DNA from: JAMXLO01 sp963719805
Lineage (GTDB): Bacteria > Pseudomonadota > Alphaproteobacteria > Acetobacterales > Acetobacteraceae
Assembly (NCBI GenBank): GCA_963719805.1
Contig: CAVRDF010000008.1
Location: 1,302,001 to 1,366,000, forward strand
Length of the DNA stretch: 64,000 nucleotides
Direction of reading: 5' to 3'
Part shown: positions 1 to 9,606 of the stretch, in pieces
How positions within the stretch are numbered: the first letter of the stretch is position 1
Layout: every line of letters begins with the position of its first letter
Program-made: the position numbers and the translations under genes
Notes under the pieces: generated by a model
Databases searched by the model: none
Told to the model about the DNA's origin: nothing
What the model saw: the letters and a program-made list of their open reading frames with translations, nothing else

Positions 1-2
1 GG

Positions 3-3000
3 GCCATGCACTTCATCGGTATGCTGGCGTTCTCGCTGCCGTGCGGCGTCTCCTACGACCCGCTCGGCACGATGCTGTCGATGATCCCGGGCATCATCGC
101 CAGCGGGGTGGCGCTGCGGGTCATCAGCCGCGTCAGTGACCCCGGGCCGGTGCGCCTGTTGGCGGGGGGCGTCCTTATCGGCGCCGGCATCGGTGCCATG
201 CATTATGCCGGTATGGCGGCCATGCAGCCAGATGCCGTGCTCCGTTACCAACCGGGGCTGGTCGCCGTTTCGGTGGTCGTCGCCGTGGCGCTCGCCTTCG
301 TCGCATTGCAGGCGCGCTTCCAGCTTCGCCGGTTTCTGCCGTCCGATACCGCAGCGACCCTGATCGCCGCGGTGATCCTCGGCCTGGCCGTATCCGGCAT
401 GCACTACACCGCCATGCAGGCGTCCGTGTTCTATCCGCTGACAGGCGTATTCCTCCACGCGGCGATCATGCCGCCGTCGCTGCTGGCCGCGCTCATCACG
501 ATGATCTCGGTGCTTATCGCCGCGATTGCCCTGGTCAGCTCGGTCGCCGGGCGTCAATGGGAACTGGCGTCCGGATTGTCGCTCGAAATTGCCCGCCGCC
601 TGACCCTCGAGCAGGAGGCCAAGAGCGGGCGGGCACGGCTACAGGCGATTTTCGACGCCGTCGCGGACGCCATCATCACCATGGATCGTACCGGCCGCAT
701 CGAGCAGTGGAGCTCCGGCGCACAGCGCATTTTTGGCTACGCGCCGCACGAGATCGCCGGCGCCGACATCGCGATCCTGCTGCCCGGATCGCAGGGTTCC
801 GGCGTCAGCGGGTTGCTCGGTCAACTCGGCGGCGAGCGGATCATGGTCGGGCATGAACGGAGCGGGGTCCGCAAGGACGGCAGCCAGTTCCCGGCCGAGC
901 TTGCGCTGAGCGAGGTGCAAAGCGGCGGCGAGGTGTTCTTCACCGTGATCGTGCGCGACATCACGGAACGCAAGCGGGCAGAGACCGAGCTGGTCCGTGC
1001 ACGCGAGCAGGCAGAGGCCGCCAACCTGGCGAAGTCGCAGTTTCTCGCGACGATGAGCCACGAAATCCGCACGCCGATGAACGGCGTGCTTGGCATGGCC
1101 CATTTGCTCACGTCCACCGCCCTGAACACGCGGCAACGGCGCCTGGTGGATAACGTGGTCCGTTCCGGCCAGGCGCTGCTCGGCATCATCAACGACATTC
1201 TCGACTTCGCCAGGATCGAAGCCGGGAAACTGGAACTCTCGGCCGTCATGTTCGAGCCGCGCGAAGCCATTGCCGAGCTCGCCGATCTGTTCTCCGAGCG
1301 TTGCGCCAACAAGGGGCTCGAATTCGTCTATTTCGTTTCCGAGGATGTGCCCACGCACGTGATCGGCGATCCGGTGCGGTTGCGTCAGATCCTGGTCAAT
1401 CTGGTCGGCAACGCCGTCAAGTTCACCGAGGCGGGCGAGGTCGTGGTCAAGATCACGACGCTGCCCAGCGGGCCCGACGAAGTGATTCTCAGCTGCGCTG
1501 TCGAGGATACCGGCATCGGCATCGCAGCCGATGAATGCTCGCTGATATTCGAATCCTTCCATCAGGTTGACAGTTCCATGACCCGCGCGCGCGGCGGTTC
1601 CGGACTCGGTCTCTCGATCACTCGTCAGCTGGTTGAACTGATGGGTGGCACCGTTTCGATGGAAAGCGAAGTCGGTCAAGGGTCCTGCTTCAGGTTTACC
1701 ACCCGCTGCAAGGCCGCACCGCATGGCGAGCAGCCACCGCACCCGCGCCAACATCTGCCACGCACACTGCGTGCCCTGGTGCTGGACGGCAACGCGGCCA
1801 GTTCCCTCGTCATCTCGGTCTACCTCGCCAACTGGCAGATCGATGCCCAGGTCGTGCACACCATCTCGGAAGCGGAAACCGCATTGGCTGCTGGCGGCGG
1901 CGCCGATGGACCGTTCGACGTCGCTATTCTCGATATGAAATGCCTGGGATCGCGCGCGCCCGAATTCGTTCGGGCCGTGCGGGCCACGTCTGGTAAGCGG
2001 CCGATTGAACTGGTTCTGCTTGTCAGCCTGGACACCTTTGTTAGCGATACCAGCCTCGACCGGATTGGCGCCGCGGCAATTCTGCCGAAACCAGTACGGC
2101 CTTCGGAACTGTTCAATGCGCTTGTGTCGATCGCCTCCAACGGCACGGCATGCAACGTCGCGGCCCGGTCCGCGCGCGAAGGCAAACAGACCACGCAGAC
2201 AAAATACACAGCGCGGATCCTGGTGGCGGAAGACAACGCCGTGAATCAGGAGGTGGCGTTGGGCATGCTCGAAGCATTGGGTTGCCACGTTGTCAGCGCC
2301 TCCAACGGACAGATCGCCGCGCAGCTGTTTGCCAAGGAGCAATTCGATCTGATCCTGATGGACTGCGAGATGCCAGTCATGGACGGCATCGCGGCAACTC
2401 GCCGCATCCGCGAACTCGAGGCAGCGTCCCTCGATCGATCCGGCAGTCTGTCGGTGGTGCGGCCGCGCATACCTATCATTGCCTTGACGGCGCATGCGCT
2501 CAGCGATGTCCGTGACAAATGCTTCAGCGCCGGGATGGATGGATTCCTGATCAAGCCATTCGACGAGCAGCAGTTGGCCGACACGCTGTCGCCGTGGTGC
2601 GCTCCGTCGAAGCCCGCGGACGAGCATGGCGGCAAAGCTGACGATGCGCCGGCGGGCACGGCGCAAGCACCAGCCAACATCGGCAGCGTGATCGACATGA
2701 GCGTGCTTGACCGGCTGCGCGCACTCACACGGCCAAATGGAAACTCGCCGCTTGGACGCGCCGTGGCATGCTTTGTCGATGTCGCGCCATCGCTCGCGCA
2801 GACCATGCGAGCAAGCTTCGAAAGCGGTGATGCGGAAGAGTTATGGCGGGCGGCACACAGCCTGAAGTCAAGTTCCGGCGCCCTGGGTGTCACCCAGCTC
2901 GCCAAGCATTGCGCGCAGATCGAGGCTCTGGCCCGTCAGTCCAACGTCGCCGCCGTGCGTCCGTTGATGGAGGACCTCGATCATGGGGTGACCGCGGCAA

Positions 3001-3047
3001 TCGAACGGTTGCAGGCGATCGCCAAAGAAATGCATGTTCTCGCCTGA
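3..3047 (+). CDS. Hybrid sensor histidine kinase with MHYT, PAS, two receivers and Hpt (5' truncated)
   Basis: This membrane-bound phosphorelay kinase is cut by the window start: the frame is open from base 3 and enters inside an MHYT sensor, so the true start lies upstream. MHYT-type motifs (MHFIGM, AMHYAGM, GMHYTAM) lie in about residues 1-185 with hydrophobic helices. A PAS domain follows (about 210-325), then HisKA with MSHEIRTPMNG (His about 352) and a HATPase with NAVKFT, DTGIGIA and GSGLGLSI. Receiver 1 (about 597-710) is intact in outline. Receiver 2 (about 737-865) carries MDCEMPVMDG and the KPF lysine. A C-terminal Hpt has AHSLKSSSG. The His-Asp-His-Asp order is that of a BarA/ArcB-like relay. 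The next gene overlaps its end and makes and breaks c-di-GMP, so the two probably form one signalling unit. Confidence 0.9.
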   Translation, partial: AMHFIGMLAFSLPCGVSYDPLGTMLSMIPGIIASGVALRVISRVSDPGPVRLLAGGVLIGAGIGAMHYAGMAAMQPDAVLRYQPGLVAVSVVVAVALAFVALQARFQLRRFLPSDTAATLIAAVILGLAVSGMHYTAMQASVFYPLTGVFLHAAIMPPSLLAALITMISVLIAAIALVSSVAGRQWELASGLSLEIARRLTLEQEAKSGRARLQAIFDAVADAIITMDRTGRIEQWSSGAQRIFGYAPHEIAGADIAILLPGSQGSGVSGLLGQLGGERIMVGHERSGVRKDGSQFPAELALSEVQSGGEVFFTVIVRDITERKRAETELVRAREQAEAANLAKSQFLATMSHEIRTPMNGVLGMAHLLTSTALNTRQRRLVDNVVRSGQALLGIINDILDFARIEAGKLELSAVMFEPREAIAELADLFSERCANKGLEFVYFVSEDVPTHVIGDPVRLRQILVNLVGNAVKFTEAGEVVVKITTLPSGPDEVILSCAVEDTGIGIAADECSLIFESFHQVDSSMTRARGGSGLGLSITRQLVELMGGTVSMESEVGQGSCFRFTTRCKAAPHGEQPPHPRQHLPRTLRALVLDGNAASSLVISVYLANWQIDAQVVHTISEAETALAAGGGADGPFDVAILDMKCLGSRAPEFVRAVRATSGKRPIELVLLVSLDTFVSDTSLDRIGAAAILPKPVRPSELFNALVSIASNGTACNVAARSAREGKQTTQTKYTARILVAEDNAVNQEVALGMLEALGCHVVSASNGQIAAQLFAKEQFDLILMDCEMPVMDGIAATRRIRELEAASLDRSGSLSVVRPRIPIIALTAHALSDVRDKCFSAGMDGFLIKPFDEQQLADTLSPWCAPSKPADEHGGKADDAPAGTAQAPANIGSVIDMSVLDRLRALTRPNGNSPLGRAVACFVDVAPSLAQTMRASFESGDAEELWRAAHSLKSSSGALGVTQLAKHCAQIEALARQSNVAAVRPLMEDLDHGVTAAIERLQAIAKEMHVLA

Positions 3048-5280
3048 GCCAAACGCAATGGATCAGCATTGGACCGGCAGCGGCAATCCGCTTGCTGACC
3101 TGACGGCATTCACCGAGCAGGCTGTTTCAATCCTGATCGTCGATGACGATCCGGTGGTGCGCACGATCATGCGGGCCACACTGGAGGACGATGGCTTCGC
3201 CGTCATCGAGGCTGAAGATGGGCTGAGCGCATGCCGGCAGTCCGCAGAGATGGTGCCGTCGCTGCTCGTCGTCGATGCCATGATGCCAAACATGGACGGC
3301 TTCGAATTGTGCCGTGCCCTGCGCCGGCAACCGGAAACACAACACATTCCGATTTTGATGGCGACCGGCCTCGAAGACAGGGAGTCGATAACGCGTGCCT
3401 ATGAAGCGGGCGCCACCGATTTCATCACCAAGCCGATCAACTGGCCGATCCTGATCCAGCGTGTTCGCTACATCCTGCGCGGCGCCAGCACATTCGAGGC
3501 GCTGCGTCAGAACCAGGAACGCCTTCGTGCCGCGCAAAAGCTGGAGCGCGAACAGAGTGAGCGGCTGGAAGTGGCGTTGGGCAATATGTCCCAGGGCCTG
3601 TGCATGTTTGGTGCCGACGGGCGATTGATCGTCAGCAATCAGCGCTTCCGCGATCTTTTCCACTTGCCCACCGGGTCCGCCCTGCCCGGGCAATCGATGG
3701 CCGACTTGCTGAACGGCAGCCCGCTGTTCTCGCTTGTGTCGGACCAATGCGAGGATCCTGCTGCGTCGGAGTTGCTGGAACTCGCGGCGCGACGGACCCC
3801 GGGTGCCCTGACCATGGAACTATCGAGTGGCCGCATCATCAATGTCACGCACGAGCCGTTGCCCGCGGGCGGCTTCGTGGACACGTTCACCGATGTCACG
3901 GAACAGCGCCTTGCCGAAGTACGCATTGCCCATATGGCAATGCATGATCCGCTGACCGACCTGCCGAACCGCGTGCTGTTCCGCCAGCGCCTGGAAGACG
4001 CCTTGCACAGAGTGGCGCGCGGCGGACGTTGCGCTGTTCTGTGTCTTGATCTCGATCGGTTCAAGGAGGTGAACGATACCCTCGGCCATCCTGTCGGCGA
4101 CGCCCTGTTGAAGGCGGTGACCGAGCGCCTGCGCGGCATGGTACGGCAAACCGATACCGTCGCCCGGCTGGGCGGCGATGAATTCGCGATCGTTCAAAGC
4201 AGTCTGGATAACTCTGGAGAGTCTACCGCGCTCGCCGACCGGCTTCTGCACGAACTGGGCCAGCCGTTCGACGTCGCCGGGCATCACATGGTCATCGGCA
4301 CCAGCATCGGCATTGCCATCGCACCCGATGACGGTGCCGATCCGGATACCTTGCTCAAGAGTGCGGATATCGCGCTGTACCAGGCCAAGAGCGACGGTCG
4401 GAATCGGTTCCGCTACTTCGAACCGAAGATGGACGCGCTCATGAAGGCGCGCCGGGAACTGGAGCTGGATCTGCGCCGGGCAGTCGCGAACCATGAGTTC
4501 GAGCTGTACTTCCAGGCACAGGTCAATCTGCAACACAAGCAGATCAGCGGATTTGAAGCATTGCTGCGCTGGCGGCATCCGCGGCAAGGCCTCATTCCTC
4601 CCAGCAAGTTCATTCCCCTTGCCGAAGAGACCGGCCTGATAATCCCGATCGGCGAGTGGGTGCTGCACACCGCATGTCAGCATGCTCAGTCCTGGGCGGA
4701 ACCGCTCAAGGTCGCGGTCAACATCTCCGCTGTGCAATTCCGCAACCGCAAGCTGGTCGAAGCGGTGACCCGTTCGCTGGACGAATCAGGCATCGATCCC
4801 TCTCGGCTTGAGCTGGAGATCACCGAGTCAGTGATGGTCCAGGAGTTCGACGCCGCATTGTCAATGCTGCATCAACTGAAGGCACTTGGCGTCAGTATCT
4901 CGATGGATGACTTCGGCACCGGCTTCTCTTCACTCAGCTATTTGCGAAGCTTCCCGTTCGACAAGATCAAGATCGACCAGAGTTTCGTCAAAGGGCTTGG
5001 CAAGAGGGCGGACTGCGCGGCCATCATCCGTGCCGTTGCCGGCATGTGCGGCAGCCTGGGCATCACCGCGACCGCCGAGGGTGTGGAGACCGCTCAGCAG
5101 TTCCGCCTGCTCCGCGAGGAGAATTGCACCGAGATCCAGGGCTACTTTGTGACCGAGCCGCGCCCGGCTCATGAGATCCCCGGTTTCATCAGCGATTTCA
5201 TCGAAAACGGCGGACCCGAGTTGTTCGGCGGCTCCGGCGCCGAGACCGATAGAGTGGCTGACGGCGCGGCGGCCGACTGA
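3034..5280 (+). CDS. REC-PAS-GGDEF-EAL response regulator (c-di-GMP turnover)
   Basis: This is a 748-residue cytoplasmic response regulator. An N-terminal receiver (about residues 32-150) has the VDDD acidic pocket, phosphoacceptor in VDAMMPNMDG and the TKP lysine. A PAS-like segment follows, then a GGDEF domain with intact RLGGDEFAIV and an RxxD inhibitory site (RQTD) five residues upstream. A C-terminal EAL domain has EALLRWRHP, ITESVM, MDDFGTGFSSL and AEGVET, so both diguanylate cyclase and phosphodiesterase sites look intact. The ATG at 3034 overlaps the kinase stop by 14 bases. A second ATG at 3058 lies just past that stop. Neither has a strong ribosome site, so the start is uncertain. 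Phosphorylation by the upstream hybrid kinase is a reasonable inference. Confidence 0.92.
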   Translation: MFSPEPNAMDQHWTGSGNPLADLTAFTEQAVSILIVDDDPVVRTIMRATLEDDGFAVIEAEDGLSACRQSAEMVPSLLVVDAMMPNMDGFELCRALRRQPETQHIPILMATGLEDRESITRAYEAGATDFITKPINWPILIQRVRYILRGASTFEALRQNQERLRAAQKLEREQSERLEVALGNMSQGLCMFGADGRLIVSNQRFRDLFHLPTGSALPGQSMADLLNGSPLFSLVSDQCEDPAASELLELAARRTPGALTMELSSGRIINVTHEPLPAGGFVDTFTDVTEQRLAEVRIAHMAMHDPLTDLPNRVLFRQRLEDALHRVARGGRCAVLCLDLDRFKEVNDTLGHPVGDALLKAVTERLRGMVRQTDTVARLGGDEFAIVQSSLDNSGESTALADRLLHELGQPFDVAGHHMVIGTSIGIAIAPDDGADPDTLLKSADIALYQAKSDGRNRFRYFEPKMDALMKARRELELDLRRAVANHEFELYFQAQVNLQHKQISGFEALLRWRHPRQGLIPPSKFIPLAEETGLIIPIGEWVLHTACQHAQSWAEPLKVAVNISAVQFRNRKLVEAVTRSLDESGIDPSRLELEITESVMVQEFDAALSMLHQLKALGVSISMDDFGTGFSSLSYLRSFPFDKIKIDQSFVKGLGKRADCAAIIRAVAGMCGSLGITATAEGVETAQQFRLLREENCTEIQGYFVTEPRPAHEIPGFISDFIENGGPELFGGSGAETDRVADGAAAD

Positions 5281-5306
5281 CCGCGCGACGCGGCGCTGAC
5301 GCTTGG

Positions 5307-6170
5307 CTACCCAGCCCGCCGCTGCAGCCTGCCGCCGTTCGCCAGGATTGCCCCCGCCAGTTCCGCCGCCGGCCCACGCTGCTGCCGCGCCGCCCCCAGC
5401 ACCACGAACTCGACATCCCCAAGGTCCGGCAGCCGGTAGGCCGCCGGCATCTCCATCAGCCCCTCCGGCATCAGCCCGCGCGCCTGCACGGTGATGCCGA
5501 GCCCCGCCAAGGCGGCGGCGCGCAGCCCGCTGAGGCTGCCGCTTGAGCAGACAATGCGCCACGGCCGGCCGGCACGCTCCAGCGTCTCCAGCGCCGCGGT
5601 GCGGGTGATGCTCGGCGGCGTATAAAGGATCAGCGGCAGCGGTTGCGCCGGGTCGATCCGCGCCGCCTCACTGCCAATCCACGCCAGCCGGTCCCGCCAC
5701 ACCAGCTGACCGCGTTCGTCGCCAGCCCGCCGTTTGCAGAGCACGAGATCGATCTCGCCGGCATCGAGCATCTGGTACAGCCCGGCGCTCTTCTCCACCG
5801 TCAATTCCAGGTCGACCAGCGGGTGCAGACGCACGAAATCCGCCAGCACCTCGGACAGACGCGAGTTGACGAAATCCTCTGAGGCACCGAACCGCAGCCG
5901 CCCCCGCAATTGCGATCCGGCGAAGTAGCGGCTGGCCCGCTCGTTCGCCTCAAGGATGGAACGGGCGAACCCCTCCATCGCCTCGCCGTCTGCCGTGGCG
6001 GCCACCGAGTGCGTATCCCGCACGAACAGCCGGCGTCCGGCTGCCTGTTCCAACTTACGGATGTGCTGGCTGATGGTGGACTGGCGCAGCCCGAGCCGCC
6101 GCCCTGCCTCGCTGAAGCTGCGGGCCTGCGCAACGGCCAGAAAGCTCTCCAGCAGCACCGGGTCCAGCAT
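5307..6170 (-). CDS. LysR-family transcriptional regulator
   Basis: This 287-residue protein has the usual LysR length. The N-terminal winged helix-turn-helix covers residues 1-60 (LLESFLAVAQARSFSEAGRRLG, with QSTISQHIRKLE as the recognition helix region). A LysR substrate-binding domain begins at about residue 90 (LRGRLRFGASEDF). It is transcribed divergently from the SBF-like transporter, the classic arrangement in which a LysR protein controls its own promoter and that of its neighbour. The effector cannot be told from sequence. It ends 26 bases from the convergent GGDEF-EAL gene. Confidence 0.92.
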   Translation of the reverse strand: MLDPVLLESFLAVAQARSFSEAGRRLGLRQSTISQHIRKLEQAAGRRLFVRDTHSVAATADGEAMEGFARSILEANERASRYFAGSQLRGRLRFGASEDFVNSRLSEVLADFVRLHPLVDLELTVEKSAGLYQMLDAGEIDLVLCKRRAGDERGQLVWRDRLAWIGSEAARIDPAQPLPLILYTPPSITRTAALETLERAGRPWRIVCSSGSLSGLRAAALAGLGITVQARGLMPEGLMEMPAAYRLPDLGDVEFVVLGAARQQRGPAAELAGAILANGGRLQRRAG

Positions 6171-6177
6171 CCGCCTT

Positions 6178-6215
6178 GCTCATCACAATAAGCGATAATA
6201 ATAACGCCGATGAGC
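6178..6215. promoter_or_regulatory. Possible LysR operator between divergent genes
   Basis: An inverted repeat, GCTCATC (6178-6184) and GATGAGC (6209-6215), lies in the short AT-rich gap between the LysR gene and the transporter. Its position fits an operator, but the 24-base spacing is longer than the usual T-N11-A LysR box, so this is tentative. Confidence 0.3.
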
Positions 6216-6254
6216 ATGCTTCACAATAACCGCCGATGGCCGGATATTCGCGGC

Positions 6255-7295
6255 ATGAACACGTGGCTGCGCCGGCTTCACATCGATCCTTACATCGCCA
6301 GCATCCTCGGCATGGTGGCGTTGGCGTCGGCGCTCCCCGCCCGGGGCGCCGGCATGACCCTCGCCAAAGATGCGGGGACCGCGGCGATCGCCGCGATGTT
6401 TTTCCTGCAGGGCGCCCGCCTGGCTCCGCAGGCGGCGCTGGCAGGCGCAAGGCATTGGCACCTGCATGCCCTGATCTTCGCCAGCACCTTCCTGCTGTTC
6501 CCGATCTTCGGGCTCGCTCTGCGCGCGCTTGCCCCTGGCCTGCTGACGCCGTCGCTGTGGGGCGGGTTGCTCATGCTGTGCCTGCTGCCATCCACCGTGC
6601 AGTCCTCGATCGCATTCACCTCGATCGCCGGCGGCAACGTCGCGGCCGCCCTTTGCGCCGCCACCGCTTCCAACCTGTTCGGCATCCTGCTGACGCCGCT
6701 GCTTGCCGGCGTGCTGCTCAGCGCGCATGGCGGCTTTTCGGTGCGCGGTATTGGCGACATCGTGGTGCAGCTGCTGCTGCCGTTCATCGCCGGCCAGCTT
6801 GCCCGGCCGCTCATCGGTGCCTGGGTCAGCCGTCACAAGGCGCTGACCAGCGTGATCGATCGCGGCTCCATCCTGCTGATCGTCTACGTCGCGTTCAGCG
6901 AAGGCGTAACTCACGGCATCTGGCATCAACTCGACCTGCGCCAAATGGCGGCACTGTTCCTGGTCGATGCGGCGTTGCTCGGTGCGGTGCTGCTGGCAAC
7001 CAGCCTCGTCAGCCGAGCATTTCGCTTCGGCCGTGCCGACCGCATCACAATCGTGTTCTGCGGTTCCAAGAAGAGCCTGGCGAGCGGCCTGCCGATGGCG
7101 AGCATCTTGTTCGCCGGCCAGTCAGTCGGACTGATCGTGCTGCCGCTGATGTTGTTCCATCAGATCCAGCTCATGGTGTGCGCGACGCTGGCACGGCGCT
7201 GGGCAGCCGAGACGCCGGCGCTCACTGGCTCGGCCAGCACTGTTGCGGTAATCAGGCGCCTCGGTTTCCGGAGCTTGCCATGGGCTACACGCTGA
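6255..7295 (+). CDS. Bile acid:sodium symporter-like (YfeH/SBF-like) transporter
   Basis: This is a polytopic membrane protein of about 346 residues with some ten hydrophobic helices. The N-terminal RLHIDPYIASILGMVALAS and the GSKKSLASGLPMA motif near the C-terminus are typical of the SBF-like branch of the bile acid/sodium symporter superfamily (YfeH type). The frame is open from an ATG at 6210, but the ATG at 6255 places the start where the family starts and outside the putative operator. Its stop overlaps the start of the GST gene by 16 bases. The substrate is unknown. Confidence 0.85.
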   Translation: MNTWLRRLHIDPYIASILGMVALASALPARGAGMTLAKDAGTAAIAAMFFLQGARLAPQAALAGARHWHLHALIFASTFLLFPIFGLALRALAPGLLTPSLWGGLLMLCLLPSTVQSSIAFTSIAGGNVAAALCAATASNLFGILLTPLLAGVLLSAHGGFSVRGIGDIVVQLLLPFIAGQLARPLIGAWVSRHKALTSVIDRGSILLIVYVAFSEGVTHGIWHQLDLRQMAALFLVDAALLGAVLLATSLVSRAFRFGRADRITIVFCGSKKSLASGLPMASILFAGQSVGLIVLPLMLFHQIQLMVCATLARRWAAETPALTGSASTVAVIRRLGFRSLPWATR

Positions 7296-7966
7296 TCACG
7301 GCCAATCGCAACTACTCGTCCTGGTCGCTGCGCCCCTGGTTGCTGATGAGGGCGCGAGCCATACCGTTTGCCGATCGTGTAGAGCCGTTCGTAGCTACAG
7401 ACGGTTATGACGTATTCCGCCGGTTCTCGCCGACCGGTCAGGTGCCGGTGCTGCTGGACGGACCACGCACAGTGTGGGACTCGCTCGGCATCACGCTATA
7501 CCTCGCCGAGCGCAATGCCGGCATATGGCCGGCGGATGACGCCGCGCGCGGCTGGGCGCAGTCGGCGGTGGCCGAGATGCATGGCGGCTTCGGTACCCTG
7601 CGCTCCAGCTGCACGATGAACGTCGGGGTGCGCGTGCAGCCGAAGCCGTTCAGTGCCGCGCTGACGCGCGACGTCGCGCGGATCGCAGAACTCTGGACCG
7701 AAGGCCTGACCCGTTTCGGTGGCCCATTTCTGGCGGGTTCCGAATTCACCGCGGCGGACGCGTTCTACGCGCCGGTCGTATTCCGCGTCCGCACCTACGG
7801 ACTGAATGTGGGCACGCCCGGCAGCGGCTGGGTGGAGCGGATGCTGGCGCAACCGGGGATGCGCGAATGGGAGACCGCCGCGCTGGCAGAGACGATGCGT
7901 GACCCCAGCCATGAGGCCGAACTCGCGACCAGCGGTACAGTGGTCGAGGACTACCGCGCGCGCTGA
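7280..7966 (+). CDS. Glutathione S-transferase family protein
   Basis: This is a 228-residue protein with an N-terminal thioredoxin-like half (ITANRNYSSWSLRPWLLMR, with the family's Ser/Trp-rich active-site start, and TGQVPVLLDG containing the conserved cis-Pro) and a helical C-terminal half. The NYSSWSLRPW start is that of a bacterial GST subgroup often annotated as YfcF/YfcG-like. The ATG at 7280 lies inside the end of the transporter frame, so the two are probably co-transcribed and translationally coupled. Confidence 0.9.
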   Translation: MGYTLITANRNYSSWSLRPWLLMRARAIPFADRVEPFVATDGYDVFRRFSPTGQVPVLLDGPRTVWDSLGITLYLAERNAGIWPADDAARGWAQSAVAEMHGGFGTLRSSCTMNVGVRVQPKPFSAALTRDVARIAELWTEGLTRFGGPFLAGSEFTAADAFYAPVVFRVRTYGLNVGTPGSGWVERMLAQPGMREWETAALAETMRDPSHEAELATSGTVVEDYRAR

Positions 7967-7987
7967 CCGGCGCTGCGCATCACACGC

Positions 7988-8437
7988 TTATAGTTGCGCG
8001 CTCTTCAGGAACTCGATCACCTCGCCGTTCAGCCCGGTGACGAAGGCGATGTGCACCTCCGCTGGCGACCCGCCGCCAAGCTGAACCTTGCGCGGTTCGA
8101 TGCGTGGCAGGGCACCCGCCGCCAGTGCCTGTTGATATGCCGCTTCCACGTCGGCGACGCGCAGGCAGAAATGCAGCAGCGCGCCTTCGGTGGCCTCTTC
8201 ATCCGGACGCCGGCGCCTGCCTTCCGACTGCACTGTGGAACCCGAGCCGAACACCTCGATGTAGCGGCCGTCACCAAAATCGAGGAATGCCGCACGATCG
8301 ATACGTCCAGGGATTGAAAATTGATAATGGACGGAGCAGCCGAGCGCCTCGGTATAGAATTTGACTGTCGCATCGAAATCCACCGCGCGGATCGCGACAT
8401 GATGGAAACCGTGAGCCGGCGGCGGATTGGTGGCCAT
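7988..8437 (-). CDS. VOC-family (glyoxalase/dioxygenase fold) protein
   Basis: This is a 149-residue single-module VOC protein. It begins with GFHHVAIRAVDFDATVKFYTEALG, where the His is a typical metal ligand, and has YIEVFG in the middle and VEAAYQQALAAGA followed by EVHIAFVTGLNGEVIEF at the end. A GGAGG lies about 10 bases before the start. Members of this superfamily act as lyases, dioxygenases or resistance proteins, and nothing here fixes the substrate. It lies convergent to the GST gene and downstream of the TAXI gene on the same strand. Confidence 0.85.
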   Translation of the reverse strand: MATNPPPAHGFHHVAIRAVDFDATVKFYTEALGCSVHYQFSIPGRIDRAAFLDFGDGRYIEVFGSGSTVQSEGRRRRPDEEATEGALLHFCLRVADVEAAYQQALAAGALPRIEPRKVQLGGGSPAEVHIAFVTGLNGEVIEFLKSAQL

Positions 8438-8472
8438 TCCGTTTGAACCTCCAGGTCAGTGATTGGCGTGGT

Positions 8473-9606
8473 TCAGCGAGCGGGTTTAGTGCGCGCATCC
8501 CAATCGAGGAACTGACGGAACAACGCCGTCTTCTGCGCATCCGTCAGCGCACCGTTGACGCCAGCCCGCTGGAGAAACGTGTCGAACTGGGGCCGCAGCA
8601 GGCCGGTATCCTTGCCCGCAACCACCTGACGCGTGAGTGCCGCCTCGGCGGGAGCGAACCGTGTCCATCCGGGGACCCGAGCCGCAAGGTTGACGTCCTT
8701 CCATTTCGGATGCCGGGGCGGCTGTAGCAGCAGAGGAAATTTGGCAATGAACGCATCGACAAAACGCGAAACCTTGGCATACCGGTCGCTGCCAGGCTGC
8801 CATGCAAATACCGCCATCACCGAGCCGACCGCCGCGGTCGGAACCGGCGCATCGCCATCGATCAGATTGGGATAGGAGTCGTGCGTCAGCTCCGACGGCA
8901 GATAAGTTGCCAACAACGTCTCGTTCATAGGAACCGCGACGAAGTGCAGCCCGCTATCCTTGGTCACACTGGTGAACAGACGTCCAGGCTGACCGGTGAC
9001 GTACACGATGGCGGCAAGATCGCCATGTTTCAGCTTTTCGAGCGCCGCGGGCTGATCGAAATTCGTCGTCCGCACGGGAATGCCGAGCGCATCGAACAGC
9101 AATGATGCGGTCATCGCGGTGCCGCTGCCTTCGACATCGACATTCACCTGCTGGCCGCCCAGGTCCTGGATCTGCTTGATGTCGGAGCGAGCGAGTACAT
9201 GCACCTCCTCATCGTAGAGCTTGGAGATGTACTGCACGGACTGTTGGACAGCCGGAAGCAGATGCCGTTGCCTGACATAGGACACCACGTCCGACTGGAC
9301 GATGCCGATATCGATTCCGTGTAGATACAGAATGTCGGAAAGGTTCTGCAGCGAGCCTTTGCCGATGACAGGCAGCACACGAAGGGTGTTGCCATCATCC
9401 AGTACCGCGGCCAGGTCGGTGGCGATCCGCACGTACGTGCCATCGACACCACCCGAAATGATACCGACGGTTCCCGCGTTGGCACGCGCCGCGGACGATT
9501 CCAACGACGGCTGCGCCTGCACCGAAGCGGACGATCCGGCCATGACCAGCATACCGGCGGCCAGGCAAAGCAGACGGGGAAGCGACAAGTTCATCAGTTT
9601 CCTCAT
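8473..9606 (-). CDS. TAXI-family TRAP transporter solute-binding protein (orphan)
   Basis: This is a periplasmic binding protein of about 377 residues. A Sec signal peptide (MRKLMNLSLPRLLCLAAGMLV, ending near SVQAQ) is followed by GTVGIISGGVDGTYVRIA, a TAXI-family N-terminus, and by GIDIGIVQSDVV and YISKLYDEEVHVLA. No DctQM-type permease lies beside it. The start codon overlaps the stop of the upstream ATPase gene as ATGA, so translation is probably coupled. The frame extends upstream of this ATG, but the signal peptide and the overlap decide the start. The coupling suggests a sensing or partner role rather than simple uptake. Confidence 0.9.
   Translation of the reverse strand: MRKLMNLSLPRLLCLAAGMLVMAGSSASVQAQPSLESSAARANAGTVGIISGGVDGTYVRIATDLAAVLDDGNTLRVLPVIGKGSLQNLSDILYLHGIDIGIVQSDVVSYVRQRHLLPAVQQSVQYISKLYDEEVHVLARSDIKQIQDLGGQQVNVDVEGSGTAMTASLLFDALGIPVRTTNFDQPAALEKLKHGDLAAIVYVTGQPGRLFTSVTKDSGLHFVAVPMNETLLATYLPSELTHDSYPNLIDGDAPVPTAAVGSVMAVFAWQPGSDRYAKVSRFVDAFIAKFPLLLQPPRHPKWKDVNLAARVPGWTRFAPAEAALTRQVVAGKDTGLLRPQFDTFLQRAGVNGALTDAQKTALFRQFLDWDARTKPAR

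Noticed and set aside
639..2666. 675-codon minus-strand ORF opposite the hybrid kinase
   Set aside because: Antisense shadow with no domain; the plus strand encodes a clear multi-domain kinase.
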